Part shown: piece by piece, positions 19,044-29,139 of the stretch
Layout of the letters: the number at the start of each line of letters is the position of its first letter
Position numbering within the stretch: the stretch's first letter is position 1
Assembly (NCBI GenBank): GCA_016195665.1
Contig: JACPZD010000001.1
Span: 62,001-126,000 of the forward strand
Reading direction: 5' to 3'
Length of the DNA: 64,000 nucleotides
Source: Gammaproteobacteria bacterium
Lineage (GTDB): Bacteria; Pseudomonadota; Gammaproteobacteria; SURF-13
Notes under the pieces: model-generated
Seen by the model: only the letters and a program-made list of their open reading frames with translations
What the model was told of the DNA's origin: nothing
The model's database searches: none
Program-made: the position numbers and the translations under genes

Positions 19044-19585
19044 CAGGCTTGAGGCGCGGCAAGCAAAGCGTCTACAAATGCGGCGAGGTCGTCGTAGACG
19101 GGAACGTACTCAGGCACATCCTGTTGAGAGATGCGCGATCCTTTGCCGGTGCGCACTAATACGGGCAATGCGCCGACCGCGCGCGCCGCCTCGACGTCGC
19201 GCAGCGAATCGCCCGCCGCATACACGCCGCGTAGATCACAATGGAATTGTTGCGCGATTTGCCTGAATAAGCCGGGTTTGGGTTTACGGCAGTCGCAGTG
19301 GTCGTCCGGCGTGTGCGGGCAGAAAAATATCGCGGCGATGTTTCCACCCGCCTGCGCCGCTTCTTGCTGCATTTTTTCGTGGATGCGCCGCAAGGTCTGG
19401 AGATCAAACAGCCCGCGGCCCACACCGGATTGGTTGCTGGCCACGACTATTGTGTAGCCAGCACGATTCAAGCGCGCGATGGCCTCTAAACTACCGGGTA
19501 TCGGAACCCACTCTTCGGGCGATTTAATATACTCGTCGGAGTCGTAGTTAATTACCCCGTCGCGGTCGAGAATGATGAGCTTCAA
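19043..19585 (-). CDS. gmhB: D-glycero-beta-D-manno-heptose-1,7-bisphosphate 7-phosphatase
   Basis: HAD-superfamily phosphatase of LPS inner-core heptose synthesis. It has 180 residues. The nucleophile and acid are Asp7 and Asp9 in LDRDGVIN. The zinc loop is Cys89, His91, Cys97 and Cys99 (CPHTPDDHCDCRKPKPG). The GDSLRDVEAA block near the C-terminus is HAD motif IV. It starts 5 nt after the glyS stop and overlaps plsC, so it is expressed from the glyQS transcript. Confidence 0.96.
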   Translation of the reverse strand: MKLIILDRDGVINYDSDEYIKSPEEWVPIPGSLEAIARLNRAGYTIVVASNQSGVGRGLFDLQTLRRIHEKMQQEAAQAGGNIAAIFFCPHTPDDHCDCRKPKPGLFRQIAQQFHCDLRGVYAAGDSLRDVEAARAVGALPVLVRTGKGSRISQQDVPEYVPVYDDLAAFVDALLAAPQA

Positions 19586-19590
19586 GTTAT

Positions 19591-21765
19591 TCAGGATTGT
19601 TGAACGCCATACTGTAGTTTGGAAATGTCCGCCACGCGCATGAACAGGCCTTCCAGCTTGGTGAGCAGCGCGAGGCGATTATCGCGCAGGGCCGCATCCT
19701 CCGCCATCACCATTACCTTGTCGAAAAACGCATCTACTGCGGGACGCAGTGAGGCGAGGTGCTTGAGCGCCTGGGTGTATTCTCCGTGATGGATGAGCGG
19801 CATGACTTCCGCTTCGAGCAGCGCCAAATGCTGGGCGAGATGCTTCTCTTCATCTTGCTTTAGCAAGCTCGCATTGACTATCTCCATCGGTTCGCGCTGC
19901 GCCTGTTTGAGGATATTGCGGATGCGTTTGTTGGCGGCGGCGAGACTTTCCGCCTCCGGCATTTTGCGGAATTCCTGTATGGCCTTGAGACGCGGCACGA
20001 TCCAATCCATGCGGGTCGGCCGCAGGCTCAGGACCGCCTCAATTTCATCGTGCCTGTATTCCTGTTCGCGCAAGTAGGGTTTGAGACGTTCCAGCATGAA
20101 ATCGTACAGCTTGGACACAGTATCTTTTTCGATTAAATCCGATGGGAACTGCCCCTCGGCGATTTCCAAAAGCTGCATGAGGTTAAGCGCCAACTTATTT
20201 TCCACGAGTGTGCGTAACACACCCAGCGCAGCGCGCCTCAGCCCGAACGGGTCTTTGTCACCGGTTGGAATCAGGCCTATGCCGTAGATGCCAACCAGCG
20301 TATCTAATTTATCCGCAAGCCCGACACAAATTCCCACGGCACTGACGGACACACGCTCATAGTGTTCTCGAATCGCCTCAGCCACCTGCGGGGCTTCACC
20401 GTCATGCAAGGCATAGTAATATCCCATGACGCCTTGCAACTCCGGAAACTCCCCCACCATGTCGGTGAGCAAGTCAGCCTTGCACAAATACGCCGCACGC
20501 TCGACGTGCTTGATGTCCGCCGCGAATTTAATTTCCTTGAGCCGCTCGGCGATGGCTACCGCGAGCTTCCGGATACGCTCCACACGCTGCAACTGACTGC
20601 CGAGCTTGTTGTGATAGACCACGTTGGCGAGCTTGGGCACACGTTCTTCGAGCTTGGTTTTTTTGTCCTGCTCAAAAAAGAACTTGGCGTCCGATAAGCG
20701 CGCTCGCAGCACACGTTCATTGCCGTGAATGATATTTTCAGGTTGGTCAGTTTTTTGATTGCTGATAAATAAAAACCTGGCCTGCAATTCTGCATCTCGC
20801 CCAAAGATAGGGAAATATCTTTGATGCTGACGCATGCTTAGAATTAGACACTCAGCTGGTACAACAAGAAATTCTTCGCTGAAACCACCCACATAGGCGG
20901 TAGGATATTCAATCAGCGCAGTCACTTCCTCGCAGAGGGCATCACGAGCAGTCATTATTTCGTGAATCACCTTCATCTTATCGTCTATGACGGATTCTTT
21001 GAATTCCGCGATATTGTCGTGAGTTATAACACAAGCCTCAAGCTCGCGTTCTTTCTCTTTGATTTGCTCCGCAACCGCCTGCTTGCGCTTTTCAAACGAG
21101 GCTACAACATTGCCCTGTTCTTCCAGCATTCGCTCATAATCATCCGCCTTTGCAATAACAATATCACCACCGGAAAGAAATCGGTGACCTGATGTAGTGT
21201 TACTACTTTTCTGCCCCAGCACTTCTCCATGCACGATCTTTTTCCCGTGCAGCATCATCAGGCCGTGTACAGGCCTCACGAATTCAACCTCACTACCCCC
21301 CCAGCGCATCAGCTTGGCGACGGGAAGTTTTTTGATGACGCTGGCGACGATCCCGGCCAGATGTTTTTCCAGCATTTCACCGGGCTGTTTGGCGCGGAAT
21401 ACAAAGTGCTCGCCTTTTTTATCGCTCTGTTTTTGCAACGCGGAGATTTCCACACCGCAGGATTTAGCGAAGCCAATGAGCGCGGGCGTGGGTTTTTCAT
21501 TTTGATCGTAGGCGCTTGCCAGCGCCGGGCCTTTGCGCTCGATGATGCGTTCCGATTGCTTGTGGGCTACGTCTTTCACCAGCACGCCAAGGCGGCGCGG
21601 CGTGGCGAACTCGCTGACGAACCCGGCGTAATCCGCATCCGCCGCGACAAAACCCTGCCCCTTCAGCCCTTCAAATATTCCTTGGCAGAAGGCCTGAGAA
21701 AGTTTAATCAGCGATTTGGGCGGCAGCTCTTCGGTGAGAAGTTCGATGAGTAGGCTGTCTTGCAT
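19591..21765 (-). CDS. glyS: Glycyl-tRNA synthetase beta subunit
   Basis: Beta subunit of the bacterial alpha2-beta2 glycyl-tRNA synthetase. It has 724 residues, about 35 longer than E. coli GlyS. Landmarks are LLIELLTEELPPKSL at the N-terminus, MRWGGSEVEFVRPVH, RQHQRYFPIF, SDAKFFFEQD and the C-terminal DALR-like domain ending in DISKLQYGVQQS. The extra residues lie near ACVITHDNIAEFKESVIDD (about residue 245); this stretch is more AT-rich than its surroundings but is not a palindrome. It is 4 nt after glyQ. Confidence 0.97.
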   Translation of the reverse strand: MQDSLLIELLTEELPPKSLIKLSQAFCQGIFEGLKGQGFVAADADYAGFVSEFATPRRLGVLVKDVAHKQSERIIERKGPALASAYDQNEKPTPALIGFAKSCGVEISALQKQSDKKGEHFVFRAKQPGEMLEKHLAGIVASVIKKLPVAKLMRWGGSEVEFVRPVHGLMMLHGKKIVHGEVLGQKSSNTTSGHRFLSGGDIVIAKADDYERMLEEQGNVVASFEKRKQAVAEQIKEKERELEACVITHDNIAEFKESVIDDKMKVIHEIMTARDALCEEVTALIEYPTAYVGGFSEEFLVVPAECLILSMRQHQRYFPIFGRDAELQARFLFISNQKTDQPENIIHGNERVLRARLSDAKFFFEQDKKTKLEERVPKLANVVYHNKLGSQLQRVERIRKLAVAIAERLKEIKFAADIKHVERAAYLCKADLLTDMVGEFPELQGVMGYYYALHDGEAPQVAEAIREHYERVSVSAVGICVGLADKLDTLVGIYGIGLIPTGDKDPFGLRRAALGVLRTLVENKLALNLMQLLEIAEGQFPSDLIEKDTVSKLYDFMLERLKPYLREQEYRHDEIEAVLSLRPTRMDWIVPRLKAIQEFRKMPEAESLAAANKRIRNILKQAQREPMEIVNASLLKQDEEKHLAQHLALLEAEVMPLIHHGEYTQALKHLASLRPAVDAFFDKVMVMAEDAALRDNRLALLTKLEGLFMRVADISKLQYGVQQS

Positions 21766-21769
21766 GGTT

Positions 21770-22687
21770 TTACTTTTTATTCAGGATGGGGAAACCCAAG
21801 GCCTCCCTCGAATCGTAGTAGCTCTGCGCCACCGCGCGGCTCAGGTTACGTACACGTCCAATATAGGCGGCGCGCTCCGTGGTGGAGATTGCGCCGCGCG
21901 CGTCGAGCAGGTTAAACGTGTGTGAGCACTTCATCACCATTTCAAACGCGGGCAGGGTCAGTTTGGCTTCCATAAGCCGCTTGGCCTCGGACTCAAATTC
22001 GCCGAACAATTTGAACAGCCACTCGACGTTGCTGTACTCAAAATTGTATTTCGATTGCTCGACTTCGTTTTGGTGATACACGTCGCCATAACTCACGCTG
22101 TCCGTCCACTTCAGATCGAACACGCTTTCCACGCCTTGCAGATACATGGCGAGCCGCTCCAAACCATAGGTGATCTCGCCCAGCACCGGCGCGCATTTCA
22201 AGCCGCCGACTTCCTGAAAATAGGTGAACTGCGTGACCTCCATGCCGTCGAGCCACACCTCCCAACCCAAACCCCAGGCGCCGAGCGTAGGCGACTCCCA
22301 GTCGTCCTCGACAAAACGCACGTCGTGCTCGCTCATGTTGACGCCGAGCGCGCGCAATGAATCCAGGTACAGATCTTGTATGTCCAGGGGCGAGGGCTTC
22401 AGCACGACCTGGTACTGATAATAGTGTTGCAGCCGGTTCGGATTTTCTCCGTAACGTCCGTCCTTGGGACGGCGCGAGGGCTGCACGTAGGCTGCTTTCC
22501 ACGGTTCCGGGCCTATGGCGCGCAGAAAGGTGGCGGGATGAAACGTGCCCGCGCCGACTTCCAGGTCGTACGGTTGGAGAAGCACGCAACCCTGCGCAGA
22601 CCAATAACTCTGCAAATTCAGAATCAGGTCCTGAAAGGTTAAAATTTTTGCCGCCTGTGGCGCTGTTCTGGGCTGCGCGCTCACCAT
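21770..22687 (-). CDS. glyQ: Glycyl-tRNA synthetase alpha subunit
   Basis: Catalytic alpha subunit, 305 residues, matching the usual length. Hallmarks are [69 protein letters not shown] and FTYFQEVGG. It is the first gene of glyQ-glyS-gmhB-plsC on the minus strand, divergent from the hypothetical gene at 22.8 kb across a 150-bp spacer. Confidence 0.98.
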   Translation of the reverse strand: MVSAQPRTAPQAAKILTFQDLILNLQSYWSAQGCVLLQPYDLEVGAGTFHPATFLRAIGPEPWKAAYVQPSRRPKDGRYGENPNRLQHYYQYQVVLKPSPLDIQDLYLDSLRALGVNMSEHDVRFVEDDWESPTLGAWGLGWEVWLDGMEVTQFTYFQEVGGLKCAPVLGEITYGLERLAMYLQGVESVFDLKWTDSVSYGDVYHQNEVEQSKYNFEYSNVEWLFKLFGEFESEAKRLMEAKLTLPAFEMVMKCSHTFNLLDARGAISTTERAAYIGRVRNLSRAVAQSYYDSREALGFPILNKK

Positions 22688-22837
22688 GAGCCCTCAAGTG
22701 TCTGAAAATATAAGTATAACGTGACCGGCGGCTCTTCTGCAGGATTCTGGAGTAATAAGCCGGCGGCGGTGTCCAACAAGACTCAAGATATGGCCGGATA
22801 TGCCGATGATAAAGCTAGACAACACAAGGAATCTTTT

Positions 22838-23416
22838 ATGAAAGATCTCGTTACCCTACCGACCGCCACCGCTCAATGGTATGAGCTGGTCAATGAAGCA
22901 GAGAATGTGGCCGCCTGCCGGTTGGTGGAGGAATTGGAAAGCTATCTGGTCTTTCTGTTGATGCGCTTCAGTCGTCAGCCGGATCTGGCCGCAAGCGTGC
23001 TGGCGCTGGATTATCTCAACGGAGTTCTGACGGCGGGCAGCCTGCAACAGGAACGCCTGCGCGACGTGGGCGATCATTGCCTGCTCTATTCCGGCCTGTT
23101 CCCGCATCAGGCGGAGCGCCGCCATGTGCGCATCAGTTATTTTGTGGACATGGGCCGCAACGCCTACCAACAGCTCTCGCATACCCTGGCCAATACCTCG
23201 GCGGACCTCTATGCGCATTTGTCGCAGGACTTCATCAGCCTGATGGATGTGTTATTGGCGGTGCGCAAGCTGGGTAGCGCCGGGCCTTGCCTTGATCCGC
23301 TGCCGGCCTATGAATTATGGGCGGACACCGGCAGCCGAGTAGCCTATAGCACCCTGCGCGAAGGCAGTTCCGGGTATCCGGTCATTCTGCAGAAAGAGCC
23401 CCAAATAAAGCATTAA
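22838..23416 (+). CDS. Hypothetical protein upstream of glnA
   Basis: A soluble, Leu- and Ala-rich, mostly helical protein of 192 residues. ATG 22838 is preceded by AAGGAATCTTTT, a good ribosome site; the frame stays open to 22721 without a site. Recognisable stretches are RLVEELESYLVFLLMRFSRQP, LRDVGDHCLLYSGLFPHQAERRHV (quoted in part) and SYFVDMGRNAYQQLSH. No signal peptide, membrane segment or motif I recognise. It reads toward glnA and ends 13 nt before an NtrC-type dyad, so co-regulation is possible but unproven. Confidence 0.75.
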   Translation: MKDLVTLPTATAQWYELVNEAENVAACRLVEELESYLVFLLMRFSRQPDLAASVLALDYLNGVLTAGSLQQERLRDVGDHCLLYSGLFPHQAERRHVRISYFVDMGRNAYQQLSHTLANTSADLYAHLSQDFISLMDVLLAVRKLGSAGPCLDPLPAYELWADTGSRVAYSTLREGSSGYPVILQKEPQIKH

Positions 23417-23429
23417 CCGTTTTCTTTAA

Positions 23430-23446
23430 TGCACTATTTTAGTGCA
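23430..23446. promoter_or_regulatory. NtrC-binding dyad upstream of glnA
   Basis: TGCACTATTTTAGTGCA is a perfect 7-3-7 palindrome matching the NtrC consensus (TGCACY-N5-RGTGCA). It lies about 85 bp upstream of the -24/-12 candidate at 23529, typical enhancer spacing. A weaker dyad, GCGCCC/GGGCGC, at about 23461-23480 could be a second, lower-affinity site. ntrB and ntrC lie 5 kb downstream. Confidence 0.85.
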
Positions 23447-23528
23447 TTACTGCCCCTTCTGCGCCCCATAGTTGGGCGCCAATAACCTTTCTGGGTATGT
23501 AATTCTTTGAATACAGGGAATTTCTAAA

Positions 23529-23544
23529 TGGCATGTTTCATGCT
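23529..23544 (+). promoter_or_regulatory. Sigma-54 promoter candidate of glnA
   Basis: TGGCAT-N5-ATGCT has the invariant GG and GC at the correct 10-bp separation (consensus TGGCAC-N5-TTGCW). It is 69 bp before the glnA ATG and downstream of the NtrC dyad. Confidence 0.75.
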
Positions 23545-23612
23545 AAATTCCCTACTTTGAGTTTTCCAAGACCCCCACACCGCATTGTACTAATTCACTC
23601 AGGAGAGTTTTA

Positions 23613-25019
<1,407 letters not shown>

Positions 25020-25045
25020 GGTCTCTACTCGTCCATATAAAAATA

Positions 25046-25078
25046 AAACACCCCCCGCAACGGGGGTGTTTGTTTTTT
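25046..25078 (+). terminator. Rho-independent terminator of glnA
   Basis: The stem AACACCCCC/GGGGGTGTT closes on a CGCAAC loop and is followed by TGTTTTTT, 27 nt past the glnA stop. Confidence 0.93.
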
Positions 25079-25625
25079 GGGAATTACCTTTAGATTTCTC
25101 CAATAACTCATTGAGAACCTGATGCAATCACGTGCGAAATCCGCAGTCCGCCGTCGTTTCCAGGGGGCTCGGCGGGGAAAACCGTCAAATATCCGAGGTT
25201 GCAATTGGCTGGCGAATGTACTCTAATTTTGCCTGCCCTGAGTTTTGGGGCGATTGAAAAAGGCCATGGAGGCCTTTTTCAATCGCGCGTAGCCAGACTT
25301 GGTTAAGGCTCCCAACGGTGAGGGTGTGGTCTTGTAAAGGGAGTACTCTGTAGGGGTGTGTACGCCTCTGCGGCAAGCAGCAACACACCTTGCTCGCTAA
25401 GGAATCTCTGATTTATTCAGAGATTCCTGTGGCACATGGATGTGCCACCATTTTTCAATCACGAAGCGATTGAAAAATGAAGAAAAGCAAAAATCGCATT
25501 TTTGCTTTTTGCCGGGCAGGAAGCCCCAATGCCGCGGGCGCAGGGATGCGCAGGAGCGGCCGTCTCTGAAAATTCCATGGATGGAATTTTTCAGAGTTTC
25601 CCTAATAATTAAAGAGTCTGTGCGC
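25079..25625. repeat. 547-bp gene-free spacer with a series of hairpins
   Basis: There is no credible gene. It contains at least five near-perfect inverted repeats: GATTGAAAAAGGCC...GGCCTTTTTCAATC (25253-25286), GGAATCTCTGA...TCAGAGATTCC (25401-25429), ATTTTTCAATC...GATTGAAAAAT (25450-25480), AGCAAAAA-TCGCA-TTTTTGCT (about 25486-25508) and CTCTGAAAATTCC-ATGG-ATGGAATTTTTCAGAG (25564-25596, quoted in parts). The motif TTTTTCAATCG recurs in both orientations. The ends resemble those of the element at 3.2-3.36 kb. It may be nested or tandem mobile palindromes. Confidence 0.75.
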
Positions 25626-26786
25626 ATGATAGTACAACTACGTAAAACCATTGCGGTCTTCGTACAGCGTTGGTACCCGGAACGACAATTTTTTTATCGC
25701 AGCCGCGGCCAGGTGCGTTTCGTCTCGCTGTCGCAGCCTGTACAAACCGTGTTGAGTCTGCTGTTAGTGGCGGGCCTTGGCGGGGGTGTATTTGCCTGGG
25801 TCACCGCCCCCAGTTACGCCGAACTGGCGGCAGGCGTCGCCGAACTGAGGGAGGAACGCAATACCCTGCAGGCACAGACAAAATCCCTGACCACTCAGGT
25901 CGCCGCATTGCAGGACAAACTTGGCGACGCCCTCAAACAAGTCGCCAGCATTCCCGCTAAAGACACTCGCATCGCCGAACTGACCTCGCAGCAAACCAGC
26001 TCACAAACCCGCCTACTAGCCCTCAACTCCCAGGTATCTACACTGCAAACCAATCTGGACGACGCCCTCAAACGGGTCGCCGAGATCAAGCGCTCGCAGG
26101 AAACCCTGGTCGCGCACATTCAGGAACGCACCGAGAGCAACGCCGAACGCCTCGAACAGGCAATCGCCATGACGCGGCTCGATCTCAATAAATTGATGGC
26201 CGACAGCAGTCGTAACAGTAACAGCAAGCTGGGACGCGGCGGTCCGTTTATTCCGCCGTCGGCGGCCGCCCCGAAAAGCCCGTTTGCCGACATGCAGGAC
26301 CTGTTCGAGAGCAGCATGGTGCAGCTGGAGGCGCAATTAGACCGCTGGGCTAGCCTGGAAAGCATCTTTGAACGCTTGCCGGTGGCGCCGCCGGTGAACA
26401 CGGGCCACGTCTCCAGCCGCTTCGGCAAACGCAGCGACCCATTCACCGAGCAGCAGGCCTTTCACAGCGGCATAGATTTTTCCGCGGAGCTGAATACACC
26501 CGTCTACGCCACCGCGCCGGGTTTGGTGACCTTCGCCGGCCGCGATGGCCCTTACGGCTACGTTGTGGAGGTAGACCACGGGCTAGGCATCAAGACCCGC
26601 CACGGTCATCTGAGCAAGGTGCTGGTAAAACAGGGTGAGCGTGTCGTATTGCGCCAGAAGATCGGGCTGATAGGCTCCACCGGACGCAGCACCGGCCCAC
26701 ATGTGCATTTTGAGGTGTTGTACCGCGGAACGCCCCGCGATCCGGCCAATTTCATGGAGGCGGGCAGACATGTTTTCAAAGAATGA
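25626..26786 (+). CDS. Membrane-anchored M23 family metallopeptidase
   Basis: Peptidoglycan endopeptidase candidate, 386 residues from ATG 25626 (the frame is open to 25440 through hairpin sequence). There is one N-terminal transmembrane segment (about 38-58, LSLLLVAGLGGGVFAW), a long coiled coil (about 65-190, repeated QAQTKSL/QVAALQ-type heptads), and a C-terminal LytM/M23 domain with HSGIDF (His280, Asp284), RHGHLS and HVHFEV (His359, His361), the complete zinc and catalytic set. The next gene encodes a bactofilin and overlaps by 17 nt. M23 plus bactofilin pairs control cell shape in several bacteria, so a curvature or morphology role is likely. Confidence 0.92.
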   Translation: MIVQLRKTIAVFVQRWYPERQFFYRSRGQVRFVSLSQPVQTVLSLLLVAGLGGGVFAWVTAPSYAELAAGVAELREERNTLQAQTKSLTTQVAALQDKLGDALKQVASIPAKDTRIAELTSQQTSSQTRLLALNSQVSTLQTNLDDALKRVAEIKRSQETLVAHIQERTESNAERLEQAIAMTRLDLNKLMADSSRNSNSKLGRGGPFIPPSAAAPKSPFADMQDLFESSMVQLEAQLDRWASLESIFERLPVAPPVNTGHVSSRFGKRSDPFTEQQAFHSGIDFSAELNTPVYATAPGLVTFAGRDGPYGYVVEVDHGLGIKTRHGHLSKVLVKQGERVVLRQKIGLIGSTGRSTGPHVHFEVLYRGTPRDPANFMEAGRHVFKE

Positions 26787-27216
26787 TAAATCGGATCGCC
26801 CCGCCGCGAAGCCGGGCGCACCCTCCATCCTGAGCGCCGGTTTGCAGGTGACCGGCAAGCTGGTCACCGCCGGCGAGCTGCAGATTGACGGTGAAGTTGA
26901 GGGCGATGTCGCGGCCGGACGGCTCACCATCGGGGAGCACGCGAAGGTTACCGGCGATATCCGTGCCGAGCAGATCATCGTGCAGGGCGAGGTCTGTGGG
27001 AGCATCCGGGCGCGCAGCGTACAACTTGCAAAAACGGCCAGGATCACCGGCGATATCACGCACGAATCGCTGTCGGTCGAGACCGGAGCCTACATCGAAG
27101 GGCACTGCAAGCATCCCGATCAGCGCGAGGTCGGGGGCAACACGAGACTCTACTTGGCCGGCGAACCGGGCAAAACACCTCCCCCGCGCGCCTTCGGCGA
27201 CAAAACCCTTTCCTAG
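26770..27216 (+). CDS. Bactofilin family cytoskeletal protein
   Basis: 148 residues from ATG 26770. The core (about 25-125) is a run of short beta-helix rungs with the bactofilin pattern: GKLVTAGELQIDGEVEGDV, RLTIGEHAKVTGDIRAEQI, VQGEVCGSIRARSVQLAK and ARITGDITHESLSVETGA. A charged N-terminal tail and Pro-rich C-terminal tail flank it, as usual. Bactofilins polymerise without nucleotide at the inner membrane. The 17-nt overlap with the M23 peptidase gene supports a joint function as in Helicobacter CcmA and Csd peptidases. Confidence 0.94.
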   Translation: MFSKNDKSDRPAAKPGAPSILSAGLQVTGKLVTAGELQIDGEVEGDVAAGRLTIGEHAKVTGDIRAEQIIVQGEVCGSIRARSVQLAKTARITGDITHESLSVETGAYIEGHCKHPDQREVGGNTRLYLAGEPGKTPPPRAFGDKTLS

Positions 27217-27287
27217 CCCCGGCATCTCAGCGGGGCCGGTATGGCCTAGCGTTGTATTCAAACAAGTTGTTGTCTATGCTAGGTGCC

Positions 27288-27914
27288 ATGAACCGTTATC
27301 TTTTTGCATCTCTAGCGATTCTGCTCGGCCTGAGCCTGCATGGACAGGCCGTTGCGGCCATTTATAAGTGGGTGGGGCCGGACGGAAAGATCGTGTATAC
27401 CGACCAGCCGAGACCGGGGGCAAAGGAGGTCGAGCTGCCCAAATTCCCCCCTCCCCCTCCGGCTAAGCCCGCCCAAGCGGACAAGGCCACACCGGATAAA
27501 AAAGCAGACACGACAGCCGAGCCGGCCTTCCCGGGTTACAAGAAGGTGGTGCTGGTCAAGCCGGAAGAAGATGCCACGGTGCGGGAAAATAGCGGTGTCG
27601 TGGAGGTGGCGCTGGAGTTGGAGCCGGCCTGGGACCCTAAGCTGGGACACAAGATCACGGTCTCGCTGGATGGTAAAAATCTTCCCGAGACTTACACTGC
27701 CCCGCAATTTCAACTGCAAAACATTGACCGCGGCAGCCACAGCCTGCAAGTCACGGTCAACGACGCAAAAGACGTACCCCTATCCACCTCAAACAGCGTG
27801 ACCTTTCACATGAAGCGCCAGTCGGTGAATTTTGTACAGAAAAACCCCATGATGGCCCCTAGAGTTGACCCACCCGATACCCTGCTTCAGCCCTTCTTAT
27901 CTGCACCAAAATAG
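27288..27914 (+). CDS. DUF4124 domain protein, secreted
   Basis: About 208 residues from ATG 27288 (ATG 27276 is an alternative). A signal peptide ends at AVAA, then a DUF4124 domain follows at once: IYKWVGPDGKIVYTDQPRPG. A Pro/Lys-rich linker (about 52-80) leads to a beta-rich C-terminal part (VVEVALELEPAWDPKLGHKI onward) with an Ig-like look. The function is unknown; DUF4124 proteins are common periplasmic proteins of gammaproteobacteria, often near glnA-ntrBC as here. Its last codons overlap the NtrC dyad of the next operon. Confidence 0.85.
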   Translation: MNRYLFASLAILLGLSLHGQAVAAIYKWVGPDGKIVYTDQPRPGAKEVELPKFPPPPPAKPAQADKATPDKKADTTAEPAFPGYKKVVLVKPEEDATVRENSGVVEVALELEPAWDPKLGHKITVSLDGKNLPETYTAPQFQLQNIDRGSHSLQVTVNDAKDVPLSTSNSVTFHMKRQSVNFVQKNPMMAPRVDPPDTLLQPFLSAPK

Positions 27915-27918
27915 TGCA
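27902..27918. promoter_or_regulatory. NtrC-binding dyad upstream of ntrB
   Basis: TGCACCAAAATAGTGCA fits the NtrC consensus with one asymmetric position. It overlaps the stop codon of the DUF4124 gene and lies about 160 bp before ntrB, suggesting autoregulation of ntrBC. Confidence 0.78.
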
Positions 27919-28048
27919 TTAAATCCTGTTTTGTTTTATTCTGTATCCAGGGCACTGATCCTGTCCATTCCACGGTCTCGTAGCAAGTCTCTGATTTAGC
28001 TCTGCTAATTAACGATCTTTGGGCGACTCTCCAGCGCCAGCGTACGAC

Positions 28049-28064
28049 TGGTTTGGTTCTTGCT
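28049..28064 (+). promoter_or_regulatory. Possible sigma-54 promoter of ntrBC
   Basis: TGGTTT-N5-TTGCT has the invariant GG and GC at the right distance. The predicted transcript would start only about 6 nt before the ntrB ATG, so either the transcript is nearly leaderless or this match is fortuitous. Confidence 0.4.
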
Positions 28065-28080
28065 ATAGCTCACTCAGATC

Positions 28081-29139
28081 ATGCATTACGCCAAACTTTA
28101 CCAAGCGGTTACCGAGAATCTGAATACCGCCGTATTCACCTTTGATCGCGGCTTGCGCCTCACCTATATCAATCCCGCAGGCGAAATGATGTTGGCCATC
28201 AGCGCCCGTCAGGCGCGGGGGATGCGGGCCTCCGATCTTTTTCAGCACGCAGCGGCCTTTATGGCGTCGCTGAAGCGCGCCCTGAACACCCAGCACCCCT
28301 TTAGCGAGCGCGAGTTGCAGCTGCGGTTGCTCGATGACACCCCCATCACTGTGGACTGTATGGTCACACCCTTGAGCGAGGAACGTCTGCTGGTCGAGAT
28401 GCTGCGGGTGGACCGGCAGTTGCGCATCACCCGCGACGAAAATCGCCTCAGCCACTATCAGGCCAACCAAATGATGTTGCGGGGCCTGGCGCACGAGATC
28501 AACAACCCGCTGGGCGGCCTGCGCGGCGCGGCGCAACTGCTGGAGCGCAAACTGAACGATGCCAGCCTGCAGGAATACACCCGCGTCATCATCGGCGAGG
28601 CCGACCGGCTGCGCACGCTGCTGAGCCGCATGCTGGCGCCGACCGCCTTGCCGCAACGCAGGCTGGTGAATATCCATGAAGTCCTGGAGCGGGTGCGCAG
28701 CCTGGTGCTGGCGGAAACTTCCGAGGGAATAACTATCTCACGCGACTACGATCCCAGCATTCCGGAGTTTATGGCGGACAGCGATCAGCTCATCCAGGCG
28801 GTGCTCAACATTGTGCGCAATGCGGTGCAGGCGCTGGATAGTAAAGGCAAAATCACCCTGCGCACCCGTGTCCAGCGGCAATTTACCATCGGCCAGAAGT
28901 GTCACAAGCTGGTGGCCGGCGTGGAGATCAGCGATAACGGGCCGGGCATACCCGAAGACTTGATCGAGAATATCTTTTATCCGCTGGTGACGGGCCGCGC
29001 GGACGGCAGCGGCCTGGGGCTTTCTATCGCGCAGTCCCTGGTCAACCAGCACGGCGGGCTGATCGAGTGCGCCAGCCGGCCCGGAAAAACGACGTTTACC
29101 TTATGGCTACCCTTGGAAAATGGAGCGCAGCATGACTAA
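28081..29139 (+). CDS. ntrB: Nitrogen regulation sensor histidine kinase NtrB
   Basis: Cytoplasmic kinase/phosphatase controlling NtrC according to PII state. It has 352 residues: an N-terminal PAS domain (LNTAVFTFDRGLRLTYINPAGE), the phospho-acceptor helix LAHEINNPLGGLRGAAQLLE with His138, and an ATPase domain with NIVRNAVQAL (N box), EISDNGPGIPEDL (G1) and GRADGSGLGLSIAQSL (G2). There is no membrane segment. The weak upstream ribosome site leaves the exact start slightly uncertain. It overlaps ntrC. Confidence 0.97.
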   Translation: MHYAKLYQAVTENLNTAVFTFDRGLRLTYINPAGEMMLAISARQARGMRASDLFQHAAAFMASLKRALNTQHPFSERELQLRLLDDTPITVDCMVTPLSEERLLVEMLRVDRQLRITRDENRLSHYQANQMMLRGLAHEINNPLGGLRGAAQLLERKLNDASLQEYTRVIIGEADRLRTLLSRMLAPTALPQRRLVNIHEVLERVRSLVLAETSEGITISRDYDPSIPEFMADSDQLIQAVLNIVRNAVQALDSKGKITLRTRVQRQFTIGQKCHKLVAGVEISDNGPGIPEDLIENIFYPLVTGRADGSGLGLSIAQSLVNQHGGLIECASRPGKTTFTLWLPLENGAQHD

